From: Polyodon spathula
Taxonomy: Eukaryota; Chordata; Actinopteri; Acipenseriformes; Polyodontidae
DNA length: 64,000 nt
NCBI RefSeq assembly: GCF_017654505.1
Contig: NC_054558.1
Location: 10,992,298 to 11,056,297 of the forward strand
Direction: 5' to 3'
The notes beneath the pieces are model-generated. The model made no database searches. It worked only from the letters and a program-made list of their open reading frames with translations, and was not told where the DNA came from. Positions 35,432 through 49,300 of the stretch are shown here, piece by piece (the first letter of the stretch is position 1; each line of letters begins with the position of its first letter). A program made the position numbers and the translations under genes.

Positions 35432-37399
35432 GAACACACAGTATATTTATAAAAAAATGCATGGCACTTAGAAAAAGCTTTTCAATTACAAATAACTTTA
35501 GTGGCTGTGGTGTCAACACTACTGTAGTTACATACACTGTGCCAGGCAATCGTACCAATGCACACTTTTCACATCAAATTACTTCTGAGCATATTTTAAT
35601 GACGTGCCCGCAAGCCAGAATCCAGAACTAAATTTGAAATACCTACATGTTTTAAGACTGCCCCACATAAAAAAAAAAACATGTAAATCCAACCCTGGGA
35701 ATGGAGACCCATTGTACAAAGATCACTCATAAAACTAGCATCCAAACTCCTGCTAAAAAAAAAATGACCAACAACGAAATTAATGCAACTAATTTAAAGC
35801 GTCAAAAATGCAACAACACAGTCGTGCTTGAGTAGATCAAAAATCAATGCAATCCCTGAGGACTCCTAGAACGCTTGCTGGCTGGCCTTGTTGAACTCAC
35901 TTTGGCTTCTAGCGAATAACAGAACTTGGCTAATAAACAGGCAGAATATATTTTAAGGCTGCCCCATGTGTCGATCTCCCAGGGCAGGGAATCTCCCAGT
36001 GCTGCACCATGGAATTTAGGCTGGACAGCCAGATAGAGGTGTGATTGGGCAGTCCATCACTGCTCTCATAACTGTGCCAGCCCTGATGCATGCAGTTGTG
36101 TCAGGACGATCTGCACTGCATATTTAGCATTACCGTGCAAGCAAAATCAATCATTTCCCAGGACCCCTTCGAACAGACGGGAAAATACTGTGCTTTTTCA
36201 GGACAACAACTTAGGTGCAAAAGTGTATCTTCACCAGTCAAGGATTTTTCCTTCTTTTCTCCATCTGCAATTCCTGCTCAATATATTGACAGCGCTTCAA
36301 AAAATTCCTTTTATCTTCATCTTGAAGCCAAGTTAAAAAAAAAAAAAAAAAAAAAAAACTTTGATAAACTATTTAAGCACAGCTCTATAACTTATTTGCT
36401 AAACCGAGATGCCAAATGTAATGACATTCAACAGAAGAAAAACAACGATGCACAGCACACAACCAACCGATTCTCCTGCAGATTTTTTTAACATGTTTCA
36501 AATTGACAGGTGTACAATTAACAGCCTTTCCTCCTCAGAAATGCAGTGCTAGGGCTTCTGAAAACTAAAACATAATGCCATATTGACTGTGCCTTACTAT
36601 CACTGTCATGATCAATGGTTACATACAGATAGCAAGAGTAATCAATAGCAGCAGACCGAGGAGTGAGCCACCTGTCAATCACTCAAGCCCTTTGAGTGAG
36701 GGCATATCGGTGGGCGGAGCACTTGCTGGGATTAACCACGTTCCTGAACATTCGCTTTTTTTGTACAATTTCACAAATTCAGGTAAAACACGGTCACTGT
36801 TGCAAGAGAAAAAAAAAACTAACAAAAAAATAATGTAATAAATCTGACTTAGAAAAACGTACTACTCATAAGCAATATTATTGAATAATCCATCTTCATT
36901 CATGCATCTCTTAAAAGTGGTGATCCACACCTTATTTCTGGGACGACTCGGCTGTAATTCAGAGCACTGGATGAGAGCCAGCCTCTCAAGAGCCTGAACA
37001 ACCCTTCCCCTTCATATTTCACCTCAACCCTTCCCCTTCATATTTCACCTCTGTGCAATCCTTTCCCTTCGTATTTTGCCTCTACGCTTTCTTTTAAGCG
37101 TAACCATATAAAAATCTGGTCTTGCAATGACTGACCAGCAGCCCCATCGGGCTTATTATAAAAACAGATGGACACCTGCTGGCTGCCAAATGTCCAAATC
37201 CTCGATGTTCTGTTAAGAGCCTCCCACCTCCTTCCAACCCAAACACACACACAGAGCCCACCACTTTACCAAGCTCAGACTACCAAGTATGGATGTACAC
37301 ATGATTCATTAGCTACAGGCGCAGCTGTGCTGCACCAGTCACACCACATCAGCGTTTCTGCATTGTTCTGCATCCTTTACTGTGCTGCAGCGCATGATA
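35432..37399. other. No gene recognised
   Basis: AT-rich. Contains a 24-base A run at 36335-36358. The open frame at 36090-36491 is interrupted by that run and has no known domain. Confidence 0.5.
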
Positions 37400-38480
37400 G
37401 ATATGAGAAATTCCAGCCAGGCTTCCGTCCTGCTCACAGTACTGAATCGGAGTGGCAAACGCCGTGCTGTTATCTTCTCATTCAGGCCTTGCCTCGCTCC
37501 TCATCCTTCTAGATCTAACAGCAGCACTCTTCACCACTGATAGTCCCATTTTAAATGACCTCCTTGAGGCTGTAGGACTGTCAGGTTGTGCCCTGTCTTG
37601 GTTTAATCCTATCTTTCCAATAGGCTACTATATGTTCAAATGGAGGAGTACTCCTCCTTATCTAGTTGCGTGTGGCGTCTTGCAGGACTCTGTTCTTGGA
37701 CCAGTCTTGTTTCCCCTGTATATGCTTCCCCCTGGGTGATGATGTCCGTAGACACAGGGTAAACTTTCACTGCTGTGCTGATGACACACAACTGTATCTC
37801 TCTCTCTGAAACCAGGTGATTCCACATCCGCAAATACCTTAACTACCTGTCTCAATGATATTAAGAAATGGATGTCAACTCATTTTGCACTGTTAAATTC
37901 TGACAAAACGGAGGTTATCATTTTGGGGTTAAGAAATCAACGAGAGAGGGTAAATCAATGTGCCTGTACAGTGGACAGCTGCCCCATTGAGTCAAAGACA
38001 GAAATTTGAAAGCTGGGTGTCATGTTTGACCCTGATCTTTCATTTGAATCCCACACTAGGAAAGTAACTAAAGTGTCGTTTTTCCATCTAAGAAATACTG
38101 CTAAATTAAGATGCTTTCTCTCAGCACAGGATGCCGAGACTGATGTATGCCTTTGTAACTTCCGGAATAGACTACTGTAATGCCCTATTTTCTGGGATTC
38201 CAAATTGTGTTTTGTTACGCGGGTACTGGCATCCCTACACTCGCTCCCAGTACTATACGGGATTGCTTTTAATCTATAAAGCTTATAATGGGTTAGCTCC
38301 ACCCTACCGGAGTGTCTTACCGTTCCTGTGTGTTCCAGGTCACCCAGGTCTCAGGATGCCGAGTACCTCACCGTTCCAAACATTTAAAAAAACCTCCTGG
38401 TTACAAGCCCTGCTCTTTAATCAGCGGACCACACAGCCTCCTCTTGTTTTGAGTGAACCTTTTCTTTTGGCCCTCGTGCC
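37400..38480 (+). pseudogene. L2-like LINE reverse transcriptase, decayed
   Basis: Frames on the plus strand read in order [52 protein letters not shown], then [11 protein letters not shown] at about 37774-37803, LNSDKTEVIILG, LGVMFDPDLSFESH, YAFVTSGIDYCNALFSGIP and YKAYNGLAPPY. These are the palm and thumb blocks of Jockey/L2-group reverse transcriptases. The catalytic (F/Y)ADD box reads CADD. The GVPQGSVLGP block has P to L and G to D changes. At least three frame changes and several stops are present. The 5' endonuclease domain and a clear 3' terminus are missing. The copy ends about 100 bp before the 29-bp array. Confidence 0.85.
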
Positions 38481-39356
38481 CTGCATTTGTTTGTTCCTGT
38501 GCGTTGTTTATGTGTTTGTTTAACAAACGTGCGCTTTAGTGCTTGAACTGCAGAAAAAAAACAATACAGCCTGGGCATTCACCTTCACTATAAAGTTTAC
38601 ACTCCGACACCACAGTTCCACAGAGGTGCACTCCGACACCACAGTTCCACAGAGGTGCACTCTGACACCACAGAGGTGCACTCCGACACCACAGCTCCAC
38701 AGAGGTGCACTCCGACACCACAGAGGTGCACTCTGACACCACAGCTCCACAGAGGTGCACTCTGACACCACAGCTCCACAGAGGTGCACACTGACACCAC
38801 AGTTCCACAGAGGTGCACTCTGACACCACAGAGGTGCACTCTGACACCACAGTTCCACAGAGGTGCACTCCGACACCACAGCTCCACAGAGGTGCACTCC
38901 GACACCACAGCTCCACAGAGGTGCACTCCGACACCACAGCTCCACAGAGGTGCACTCCGACACCACAGCTCCACAGAGGTGCACTCCGACACCACAGAGG
39001 TGCACTCTGACAACACAGCTCCACAGAGGTGCACTCTAACAACACAGCTCCACAGAGGTGCACTCCGACACCACAGCTCCACAGAGGTGCACTCCGACAC
39101 CACAGCTCCACAGAGGTGCACTCCGACACCACAGCTCCACAGAGGTGCACTCTAACACCACAGCTCCACAGAGGTGCACTCCGACACCACAGCTCCACAG
39201 AGGTGCACTCCGACACCACAGCTCCACAGAGGTGCACTCCGACACCACAGTTCCACAGAGGTGCACTCCGACACCACAGCTCCACAGAGGTGCACTCCGA
39301 CACCACAGCTCCACAGAGGTGCACTCCGACACCACAGCTCCACAGAGGTGCACTCC

Positions 39357-39640
39357 GACACTGTGCAGGTGTCGGCACTCTGTGGCACCACAGACTCCAC
39401 AGAGGTGGCACTCCGACACCAAGTGAGGTGTGACACTTCGAACTCCACAGAGGTGCACTCCGACACCACAGCGCTCCACAGACTGTCCTGACACCCCACA
39501 GCACCACAGAGGTGCACTCCGACACACAGTTCCAGTAGGTGCACTCCTACACACACGACGTCAGGTGCACTCCGACACCACTCCCCACGCTGGTGTGCAC
39601 TCTGACACCACAGCTTGCACTCTTCGACACCACAGTTCCA
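39357..39640. repeat. Scrambled block 1 inside the 29-bp array
   Basis: Register is lost. Fragments such as CAGGTGTCGGCACTCTGTGG and AAGTGAGGTGTGACACTTCG alternate with recognisable units. It may be diverged units or consensus error. Confidence 0.75.
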
Positions 39641-41315
39641 CAGAGGTGCACTCCGACACCACAGTTCCACAGAGGTGCACTCCGACACCACAGTTCCACA
39701 GAGGTGCACTCCGACACCACAGTTCCACAGAGGTGCACTCCGACACCACAGCTCCACAGAGGTGCACTCCGACACCACAGCTCCACAGAGGTGCACTCCG
39801 ACACCACAGTTCCACAGAGGTGCACTCCGACACCACAGTTCCACAGAGGTGCACTCCGACACCACAGCTCCACAGAGGTGCACTCCGACACCACAGCTCC
39901 ACAGAGGTGCACTCCGACACCACAGTTCCACAGAGGTGCACTCCGACACCACAGTTCCACAGAGGTGCACTCCGACACCACAGTTCCACAGAGGTGCACT
40001 CTGACACCACAGCTCCACAGAGGTGCACTCCGACACCACAGTTCCACAGAGGTGCACTCCGACACCACAGCTCCACAGAGGTGCACTCCGACACACCACA
40101 GAGGTGCACTCCGACACCACAGCTCCACAGAGGTGCACTCCGACACCACAGCTCCACAGAGGTGCACTCCGACACCACAGTTCCACAGAGGTGCACCGAC
40201 ACCACACTCCACAGAGGTGCACTCCGACACCACAGTTCCACAGAGGTGCACTCCGACACCACAGGTGCACTCTGACACCACAGTTCCACAGAGGTGCACT
40301 CCGACACCACAGTTCCACAGAGGTGCACTCTGACACCACAGCTCCACAGAGGTGCACTCCGACACCACAGTTCCACAGAGGTGCACTCCGACACCACAGT
40401 TCCACAGAGGTGCACTCCGACACCACAGTTCCACAGAGGTGCACTCCGACACCACAGCTCCACAGAGGTGCACTCCGACACCACAGTTCCACAGAGGTGC
40501 ACTCCGACACCACAGTTCCACAGAGGTGCACTCTGACACCACAGTTCCACAGAGGTGCACTCCGACACCACAGTTCCACAGAGGTGCACTCCGACACCAC
40601 AGTTCCACAGAGGTGCACTCTGACACCACAGTTCCACAGAGGTGCACTCCGACACCACAGCTCCACAGAGGTGCACTCCGACACCACAGCTCCACAGAGG
40701 TGCACTCTGACACCACAGCTCCACAGAGGTGCACTCCGACACCACAGCTCCACAGAGGTGCACTCCGACACCACAGTTCCACAGAGGTGCACTCTGACAC
40801 CACAGTTCCACAGAGGTGCACTCTGACACCACAGTTCCACAGAGGTGCACTCTGACACCACAGCTCCACAGAGGTGCACTCCGACACCACAGTTCCACAG
40901 AGGTGCACTCCGACACCACAGTTCCACAGAGGTGCACTCTGACACCACAGTTCCACAGAGGTGCACTCCGACACCACAGCTCCACAGAGGTGCACTCCGA
41001 CACCACAGCTCCACAGAGGTGCACTCTGACACCACAGTTCCACAGAGGTGCACTCTGACACCACAGAGGTGCACTCCGACACCACAGCTCCACAGAGGTG
41101 CACTCCGACACCACAGCTCCACAGAGGTGCACTCCGACACCACAGCTCCACAGAGGTGCACTCCGACACCACAGTTCCACAGAGGTGCACTCCGACACCA
41201 CAGCTCCACAGAGGTGCACTCCGACACCACAGCTCCACAGAGGTGCACTCCGACACCACAGTTCCACAGAGGTGCACTCCGACACCACAGTTCCACAGAG
41301 GTGCACTCCGACACC

Positions 41316-41705
41316 ACAGTCCAGGTGTGCATAGACGTGAGACCACCACACGTGCCACAAGCTGCACTCTGACACACCGTTCAGACGTCACAGGTGCCTC
41401 CGACACGTGGACAGTTTCCACAGAGGTGCACTCTGACACCACGTGCAAAGAGTACCACTCTGACAGCTCCCACCACAGAGTTCCACAGAGGTGCACAACA
41501 GGTCACCACAGACACTGCAGTTGGTCTCCACAGAGTGCACTCTGACACACCACATCTCCACAGAGGTGCACTCTCACTCCACTGAGTTCGTGCACTACAG
41601 TGTCAGGCATGCCTCTCCACACTGACACTGCACTCTGACGTGAGGTGTGTCCATAGAGGTTGCTCCACTCTGACACTGGTGTGGCAGAGTCGCGTCTCCA
41701 CGTAC
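41316..41705. repeat. Scrambled block 2 inside the 29-bp array
   Basis: Contains isolated unit pieces (TTCCACAGAGGTGCAC) separated by non-unit sequence such as GACGTGAGACCACCACACG and ACTGAGTTCGTGCACTAC. Confidence 0.75.
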
Positions 41706-44700
41706 CACAGAGGTGCACTCCGACACCACAGTTCCACAGAGGTGCACTCCGACACCACAGAGGTGCACTCCGACACCACAGTTCCACAGAGGTGCACTCT
41801 GACACCACAGTTCCACAGAGGTGCACTCTGACACCACAGTGCACACAGAGGTGCACTCCGACACCACACAGAGGTGCACTCCGACACGACAGCTCCACAG
41901 AGGTGCACTCTGACACCACAGTTCCACAGAGGTGCACTCTGACACCACAGCTCCACAGAGGTGCACTCTGACACCACAGTTCCACAGAGGTGCACTCCGA
42001 CACCACAGGTGCACTCCACAGAGGTGCACTCTGACACCACAGTTCCACAGAGGTGCACTCCGACACCACAGTTCCACAGAGGTGCACTCCGACACCACAG
42101 TTCCACAGAGGTGCACTCCGACACCACAGATCCACAGAGGTGCACTCCGACACCACAGTTCCACAGAGGTGCACGCTCCGACACCACAGTTCCACAGAGG
42201 TGCACTCCGACACCACAGAGGTGCACTCTGACACCACAGAGGTGCACTCCGACACCACAGTTCCACAGAGGTGCACTCCGACACCACACCACAGAGGTGC
42301 ACTCTGACACCACAGTTCCACAGAGGTGCACTCTGACACCACAGTTCCACAGAGGTGCACTCTGACACCACAGAGGTGCACTCTGACACCACAGTTCCAC
42401 AGAGGTGCACTCTGACACCACAGTTCCACAGAGGTGCACTCTGACACCACAGTTCCACAGAGGTGCACTCTGACACCACAGTTCCACAGAGGTGCACTCC
42501 GACACCACAGAGGTGCACTCCGACACCACACCACAGAGGTGCACTCCGACACCACAGAGGTTCCACAGAGGTGCACTCCGACACCACAGAGGTGCACTCC
42601 GACACCACAGTTCCACAGAGGTGCACTCCGACACCACAGAGGTGCACTCCACACAGAGGTGCACTCCGACACCACAGCTCCACAGAGGTGCACTCCGACA
42701 CCACAGTTCCACAGAGGTGCACTCCGACACCACAGAGGTGCACTCCGACACCACAGTTCCACAGAGGTGCACTCCGACACCACAGAGGTGCACTCCGACA
42801 CCACAGTTCCACAGAGGTGCACTCCGACACCACAGTTCCACAGAGGTGCACTCCGACACCACAGTTCCACAGAGGTGCACTCCGACACCACAGTTCCACA
42901 GAGGTGCACTCCGACACCACAGTTCCACAGAGGTGCACTCCGACACCACAGTTCCACAGAGGTGCACTCTGACACCACAGTTCCACAGAGGTGCACTCCG
43001 ACACCACAGAGGTGCACTCTGACACCACAGAGGTGCACTCCACAGAGGTGCACTCCGACAGCTCCACAGAGGTGCACTCCGACACCACAGTTCCACAGAG
43101 GTGCACTCGACGACAGTTCCACAGAGGTGCACTCCGACACACAGTTCCACAGAGGTGCACTCCGACACCACAGTTCCACAGAGGTGCACTCCGACACGAC
43201 ACCACAGAGGTGCACTCCGACACCACAGTTCCACAGAGGTGCACTCCGACACCACAGTTCCACAGAGGTGCACTCCGACACCACAGTTCCACAGAGGTGC
43301 ACTCCGACACCACAGTTCCACAGAGGTGCACTCCGACACCACAGATCCACAGAGGTGCACTCCGACACCACAGTTCCACAGAGGTGCACTCCGACACCAC
43401 AGTTCCACAGAGGTGCACTCCGACACCACAGATCCACAGAGGTGCACTCCGACACCACAGCTCCACAGAGGTGCACTCTGACACCACAGTTCCACAGAGG
43501 TGCACTCTGACACCACAGTTCCACAGAGGTGCACTCCGACACCACAGTTCCACAGAGGTGCACTCCGACACCACAGAGGTGCACTCCGACACCACAGTTC
43601 CACAGAGGTGCACTCTGACACCACAGTTCCACAGAGGTGCACTCTGACACCACAGTTCCACAGAGGTGCACTCCGACACCACAGTTCCACAGAGGTGCAC
43701 TCTGACACCACAGTTCCACAGAGGTGCACTCCGACACCACAGTTCCACAGAGGTGCACTCCGACACCACAGTTCCACAGAGGTGCACTCCGACACCACAG
43801 TTCCACAGAGGTGCACTCCGACACCACAGTTCCACAGAGGTGCACTCCGACACCACAGTTCCACAGAGGTGCACTCTGACACCACAGTTCCACAGAGGTG
43901 CACTCTGACACCACAGTTCCACAGAGGTGCACTCTGACACCACAGTTGACACCACAGTTCCACAGAGGTGCACTCTGACACCACAGAGGTGCACTCTGAC
44001 ACCACAGAGGTGCACTCCGACACCACAGCTCCACAGAGGTGCACTCCGACACCACAGTTCCACAGAGGTGCACTCCGACACCACAGTTCCACAGAGGTGC
44101 ACTCCGACACCACAGTTCCACAGAGGTGCACTCCGACACCACAGAGGTGCACTCCGACACCACAGTTCCACAGAGGTGCACTCTGACACCACAGTTCCAC
44201 AGAGGTGCACTCCGACACCACAGAGGTGCACTCCGACACCACAGTTCCACAGAGGTGCACTCTGACACAGATCCACAGAGGTGCACTCCGACACCACAGT
44301 TCCACAGAGGTGCACTCCGACACCACAGTTCCACAGAGGTGCACTCCGACACCACAGTTCCACAGAGGTGCACTCCGACACCACAGTTCCACAGAGGTGC
44401 ACTCCGACACCACAGTTCCACAGAGGTGCACTCCGACACCACAGTTCCACAGAGGTGCACTCCGACACCACAGTTCCACAGAGGTGCACTCCGACACCAC
44501 AGTTCCACAGAGGTGCACTCCGACACCACAGTTCCACAGAGGTGCACTCCGACACCACAGTTCCACAGAGGTGCACTCCGACACCACAGTTCCACAGAGG
44601 TGCACTCCGACACCACAGTTCCACAGAGGTGCACTCTGACACCACAGTTCCACAGAGGTGCACTCTGACACCACAGGTTCCACAGAGGTGCACTCCGACA

Positions 44701-45689
44701 CCACAGTTCCACAGAGGTGCACTCCGACACCACAGTTCCACAGAGGTGCACTCCGACACCACAGTTCCACAGAGGTGCACTCCGACACCACAGTTCCACA
44801 GAGGTGCACTCCGACACCACAGTTCCACAGAGGTGCACTCCACAGCACTTTGGCACCCAGAGGTGCACTCCGACACCACAGTTCCACAGAGGTGCACTCC
44901 GACACCACAGTTCCACAGAGGTGCACTCCGACACCACAGTTCCACAGAGGTGCACTCCGACACCACAGTTCCACAGAGGTGCACTCCGACACCACAGTTC
45001 CACAGAGGTGCACTCCGACACCACAGAGGTGCACTCCGACACCACAGTTCCACAGAGGTGCACTCTGACACCACAGTTCCACAGAGGTGCACTCCGACAC
45101 CACAGTTCCACAGAGGTGCACTCTGACACCACAGTTCCACAGAGGTGCACTCCGACACCACAGTTCCACAGAGGTGCACTCCGACACCACAGTTCCACAG
45201 AGGTGCACTCCCACCAGTTCCACAGAGGTGCACTCCGACACCACAGAGGTGCACTCCACAGAGGTGCACTCCGACAGTTCCACAGAGGTGCACTCCGAGT
45301 TCCACAGAGGTGCACTCCGACACCACAGTTCCACAGAGGTGCACTCCGACACCACAGTTCCACAGAGGTGCACTCCGACACCACAGTTCCACAGAGGTGC
45401 ACTCCGACACCACAGTTCCACAGAGGTGCACTCCGACACCACAGTTCCACAGAGGTGCACTCCGACACCACAGAGGTGCACTCCGACACCACAGTTCCAC
45501 AGAGGTGCACTCCGACACAGAGGTGCACAGTTCCACAGAGGTGCACTCCGACACCACAGTTCCACAGAGGTGCACTCCGACACCACAGTTCCACAGAGGT
45601 GCACTGACACCACAGAGGTGCACTCCGACACCACACCACAGAGGTGCACTCCGACACCACAGTTCCACAGAGGTGCACTCCGACACCAC

Positions 45690-45870
45690 ATATGCCGCCC
45701 CCACGAGGTGGTGTCAAGGTGTCTCCACCGTGAGGCTCATGGTGCACTCCCGACACCCAGAGGTGCACTCCGCACCCAGGTGGTGACAGTGTCCCAGCTC
45801 GTGGCACTGACAATCCACGTGCCACTTGTGAGGTGTCACGGTGCCCTCCACCTAGGTGCACCGACACCCG
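45690..45870. repeat. Scrambled block 3 inside the 29-bp array
   Basis: Non-unit sequence with short matches to the unit (CACCCAGAGGTGCACTCCG), bounded by clean array on both sides. Confidence 0.75.
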
Positions 45871-46011
45871 AGTTCCACAGAGGTGCACTCCGACACCACA
45901 GTTCCACAGAGGTGCACTCCGACACCACAGTTCCACAGAGGTGCACTCCGACACCACAGTTCCACAGAGGTGCACTCCGACACCACAGAGGTGCACTCCG
46001 ACACCACAGTT

Positions 46012-46345
46012 CCCTCGTGGCAATGTGTCTCCCACGTGAGGCTGTGTGCTGTGCCAAGTTTCACCACAGGTGCCACAGAGGGGTGTTGTCTCCTGAATGT
46101 AGGTGTCAGGTGGCCTCACGTGAGGCTGTGTGGCAGGTGCACTCCTGACCTCTGTGTCCACAGAGGGTGGTCTCCACGTGAGGTGCACTCACGTTGACCC
46201 AGCATTCCACAGAGGTGGCCTCCACCGTGACTTCCACAGTGCACTTGTCAAGTTAGTGTCACTCGGACACACTGTGGTGCACTCCACGCTCACTGAGGCT
46301 GTGGTGTCTTCCACGGGAGCGAGGTGTGCAAGGTGTCGTTCCGAC
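46012..46345. repeat. Scrambled block 4 inside the 29-bp array
   Basis: CACGTGAGGCTGTGTG occurs twice (about 46033 and 46118), with a related CCACGTGAGGTGCACTCACG near 46167. The rest consists of jumbled fragments of the unit alphabet. Confidence 0.75.
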
Positions 46346-49300
46346 ACCACAGTTCCACAGAGGTGCACTCCGACACCACAGTTCCACAGAGGTGCACTCC
46401 GACACCACAGTTCCACAGAGGTGCACTCCGACACCACAGTTCCACAGAGGTGCACTCCGACACCACAGTTCCACAGAGGTGCACTCCGACACCACAGTTC
46501 CACAGAGGTGCACTCCGACACCACAGTTCCACAGAGGTGCACTCCGACACCACAGTTCCACAGAGGTGCACTCCGACACCACAGTTCCACAGAGGTGCAC
46601 TCTGACACCACAGTTCCACAGAGGTGCACTCCGACACCACAGTTCCACAGAGGTGCACTCCGACACCACAGTTCCACAGAGGTGCACTCTGACACCACAG
46701 TTCCACAGAGGTGCACTCCGACACCACAGTTCCACAGAGGTGCACTCCGACACCACAGTTCCACAGAGGTGCACTCTGACACCACAGTTCCACAGAGGTG
46801 CACTCTGACACCACAGTTACCACAGAGGTGCACTCCGACACCACAGTTCCACAGAGGTGCACTCCGACACCACAGTTCCACAGAGGTGCACTCCGACACC
46901 ACAGTTCCACAGAGGTGCACTCCGACACCACAGTTCCACAGAGGTGCACTCCGACACCACAGTTCCACAGAGGTGCACTCCGACACCACAGTTCCACAGA
47001 GGTGCACTCCGACACCACAGTTCCACAGAGGTGCACTCCGACACCACAGTTCCACAGAGGTGCACTCCGACACCACAGTTCCACAGAGGTGCACTCCGAC
47101 ACCACAGTTCCACAGAGGTGCACTCCGACACCACAGTTCCACAGAGGTGCACTCCGACACCACAGTTCCACAGAGGTGCACTCCGACACCACAGTTCCAC
47201 AGAGGTGCACTCTGACACCACACAGAGGTGCACTCCGACACCACAGTTCCACAGAGGTGCACTCCGACACCACAGTTCCACAGAGGTGCACTCCGACACC
47301 ACAGTTCCACAGAGGTGCACTCCGACACCACAGTTCCACAGAGGTGCACTCCGACACCACAGTTCCACAGAGGTGCACTCCGACACCACAGTTCCACAGA
47401 GGTGCACTCCGACACCACAGTTCCACAGAGGTGCACTCCGACACCACAGTTCCACAGAGGTGCACTCCGACACCACAGTTCCACAGAGGTGCACTCTGAC
47501 ACCACAGTTCCACAGAGGTGCACTCTGACACCACAGTTCCACAGAGGTGCACTCCGACACCACAGTTCCACAGAGGTGCACTCCGACACCACAGTTCCAC
47601 AGAGGTGCACTCCGACACCACAGTTCCACAGAGGTGCACTCCGACACCACAGCTCCACAGAGGTGCACTCCGACACCACAGTTCCACAGAGGTGCACTCC
47701 GACACCACAGTTCCACAGAGGTGCACTCCGACACCACAGTTCCACAGAGGTGCACTCCGACACCACAGTTCCACAGAGGTGCACTCCGACACCACAGTTC
47801 CACAGAGGTGCACTCCGACACCACAGTTCCACAGAGGTGCACTCCGACACCACAGTTCCACAGAGGTGCACTCCGACACCACAGTTCCACAGAGGTGCAC
47901 TCCGACACCACACCACAGAGGTGCACTCCGACACCACAGTTCCACAGAGGTGCACTCCGACACCACAGAGGTGCACTCCGACACCACAGTTCCACAGAGG
48001 TGCACTCCGACACCACAGTTCCACAGAGGTGCACTCCAACACCACAGTTCCACAGAGGTGCACTCCGACACCACAGTTCCACAGAGGTGCACTCCGACAC
48101 CACAGTTCCACAGAGGTGCACTCCGCCACCACAGTTCCACAGAGGTGCACTCCGGACACCACAGAGGTGCACTCTGACAGTTCCACAGAGGTGCACTCCG
48201 ACACCACAGTTCCACAGAGGTGCATGATGACACCACAGTTCCATAGAGGTGCACTCCGACACTACAGTTCCACAGAGGTGCACTCCAACACCACAGAGGT
48301 GCACTTCGACACCGACAGCTCCACAGAGGTGCACTCCGACACCACAGTGCACTCCACAGAGGTGCACTCCGACACCACAGTTCCACAGAGGTGCACTCTG
48401 ACACCACAGCTCCACAGAGGTGCACTCTAACACTACAGCTCCACAGAGGTGCACTCCGACACCACAGTTCCACAGAGGTGCACTCCGACACCACAGTTCC
48501 ACAGAGGTGCACTCCGACACCACAGAGGTGCACCCTGACACCACAGCTCCACAGAGGTGCACTCTAACACCACAGCTCCACAGAGGTGCACTCCGACACC
48601 ACAGTTCCACAGAGGTGCACTCCGACAACACAGTTCCACAGAGGTGCACTCCGACACCACAGTCCCACAGAGGTGCACTCCGACACCACAGTTCCACAGA
48701 GGTGCACTCCGACACCACAGCTCCACAGAGGTGCACTCCGACAACACACCACAGAGGTCCACAGAGGTGCACTCTGACACCACAGTTCCATAGCTCCGAC
48801 ACCACAGTTCCACAGAGGTGCACTCTGACACGACAGCTCCACTGCACTCCGACCGACAGTTCCACAGAGGTGCACTCTGACACCACAGTTCCACAGAGGT
48901 GCACTCTGACACCACAGTTCCACAGAGGTGCACTCCGACACCACAGTTCCACAGAGGTGCACTCTGACACCACAGCTCCACAGAGGTGCACTCCGACACC
49001 ACAGTTCCACAGAGGTGCACTCCGACACCACAGAGGTGCACTCCGACACCACAGTTCCACAGAGGTGCACTCCACAGAGGTGCACTCCGACACCACAGCT
49101 CCACAGAGGTCCGACACCACACTCCGACACCACAGTTCCACAGAGGTGCACTCTGACACCACAGTTCCACAGAGGTGCACTCTGACACCACAGCTCCACA
49201 GAGGTGCACTCTGACACCACAGTTCCACAGAGGTGCACTCTGACACCACAGTTCCACAGAGGTGCACTCTGACACCACAGAGGTGCACTCCGACAGAACA

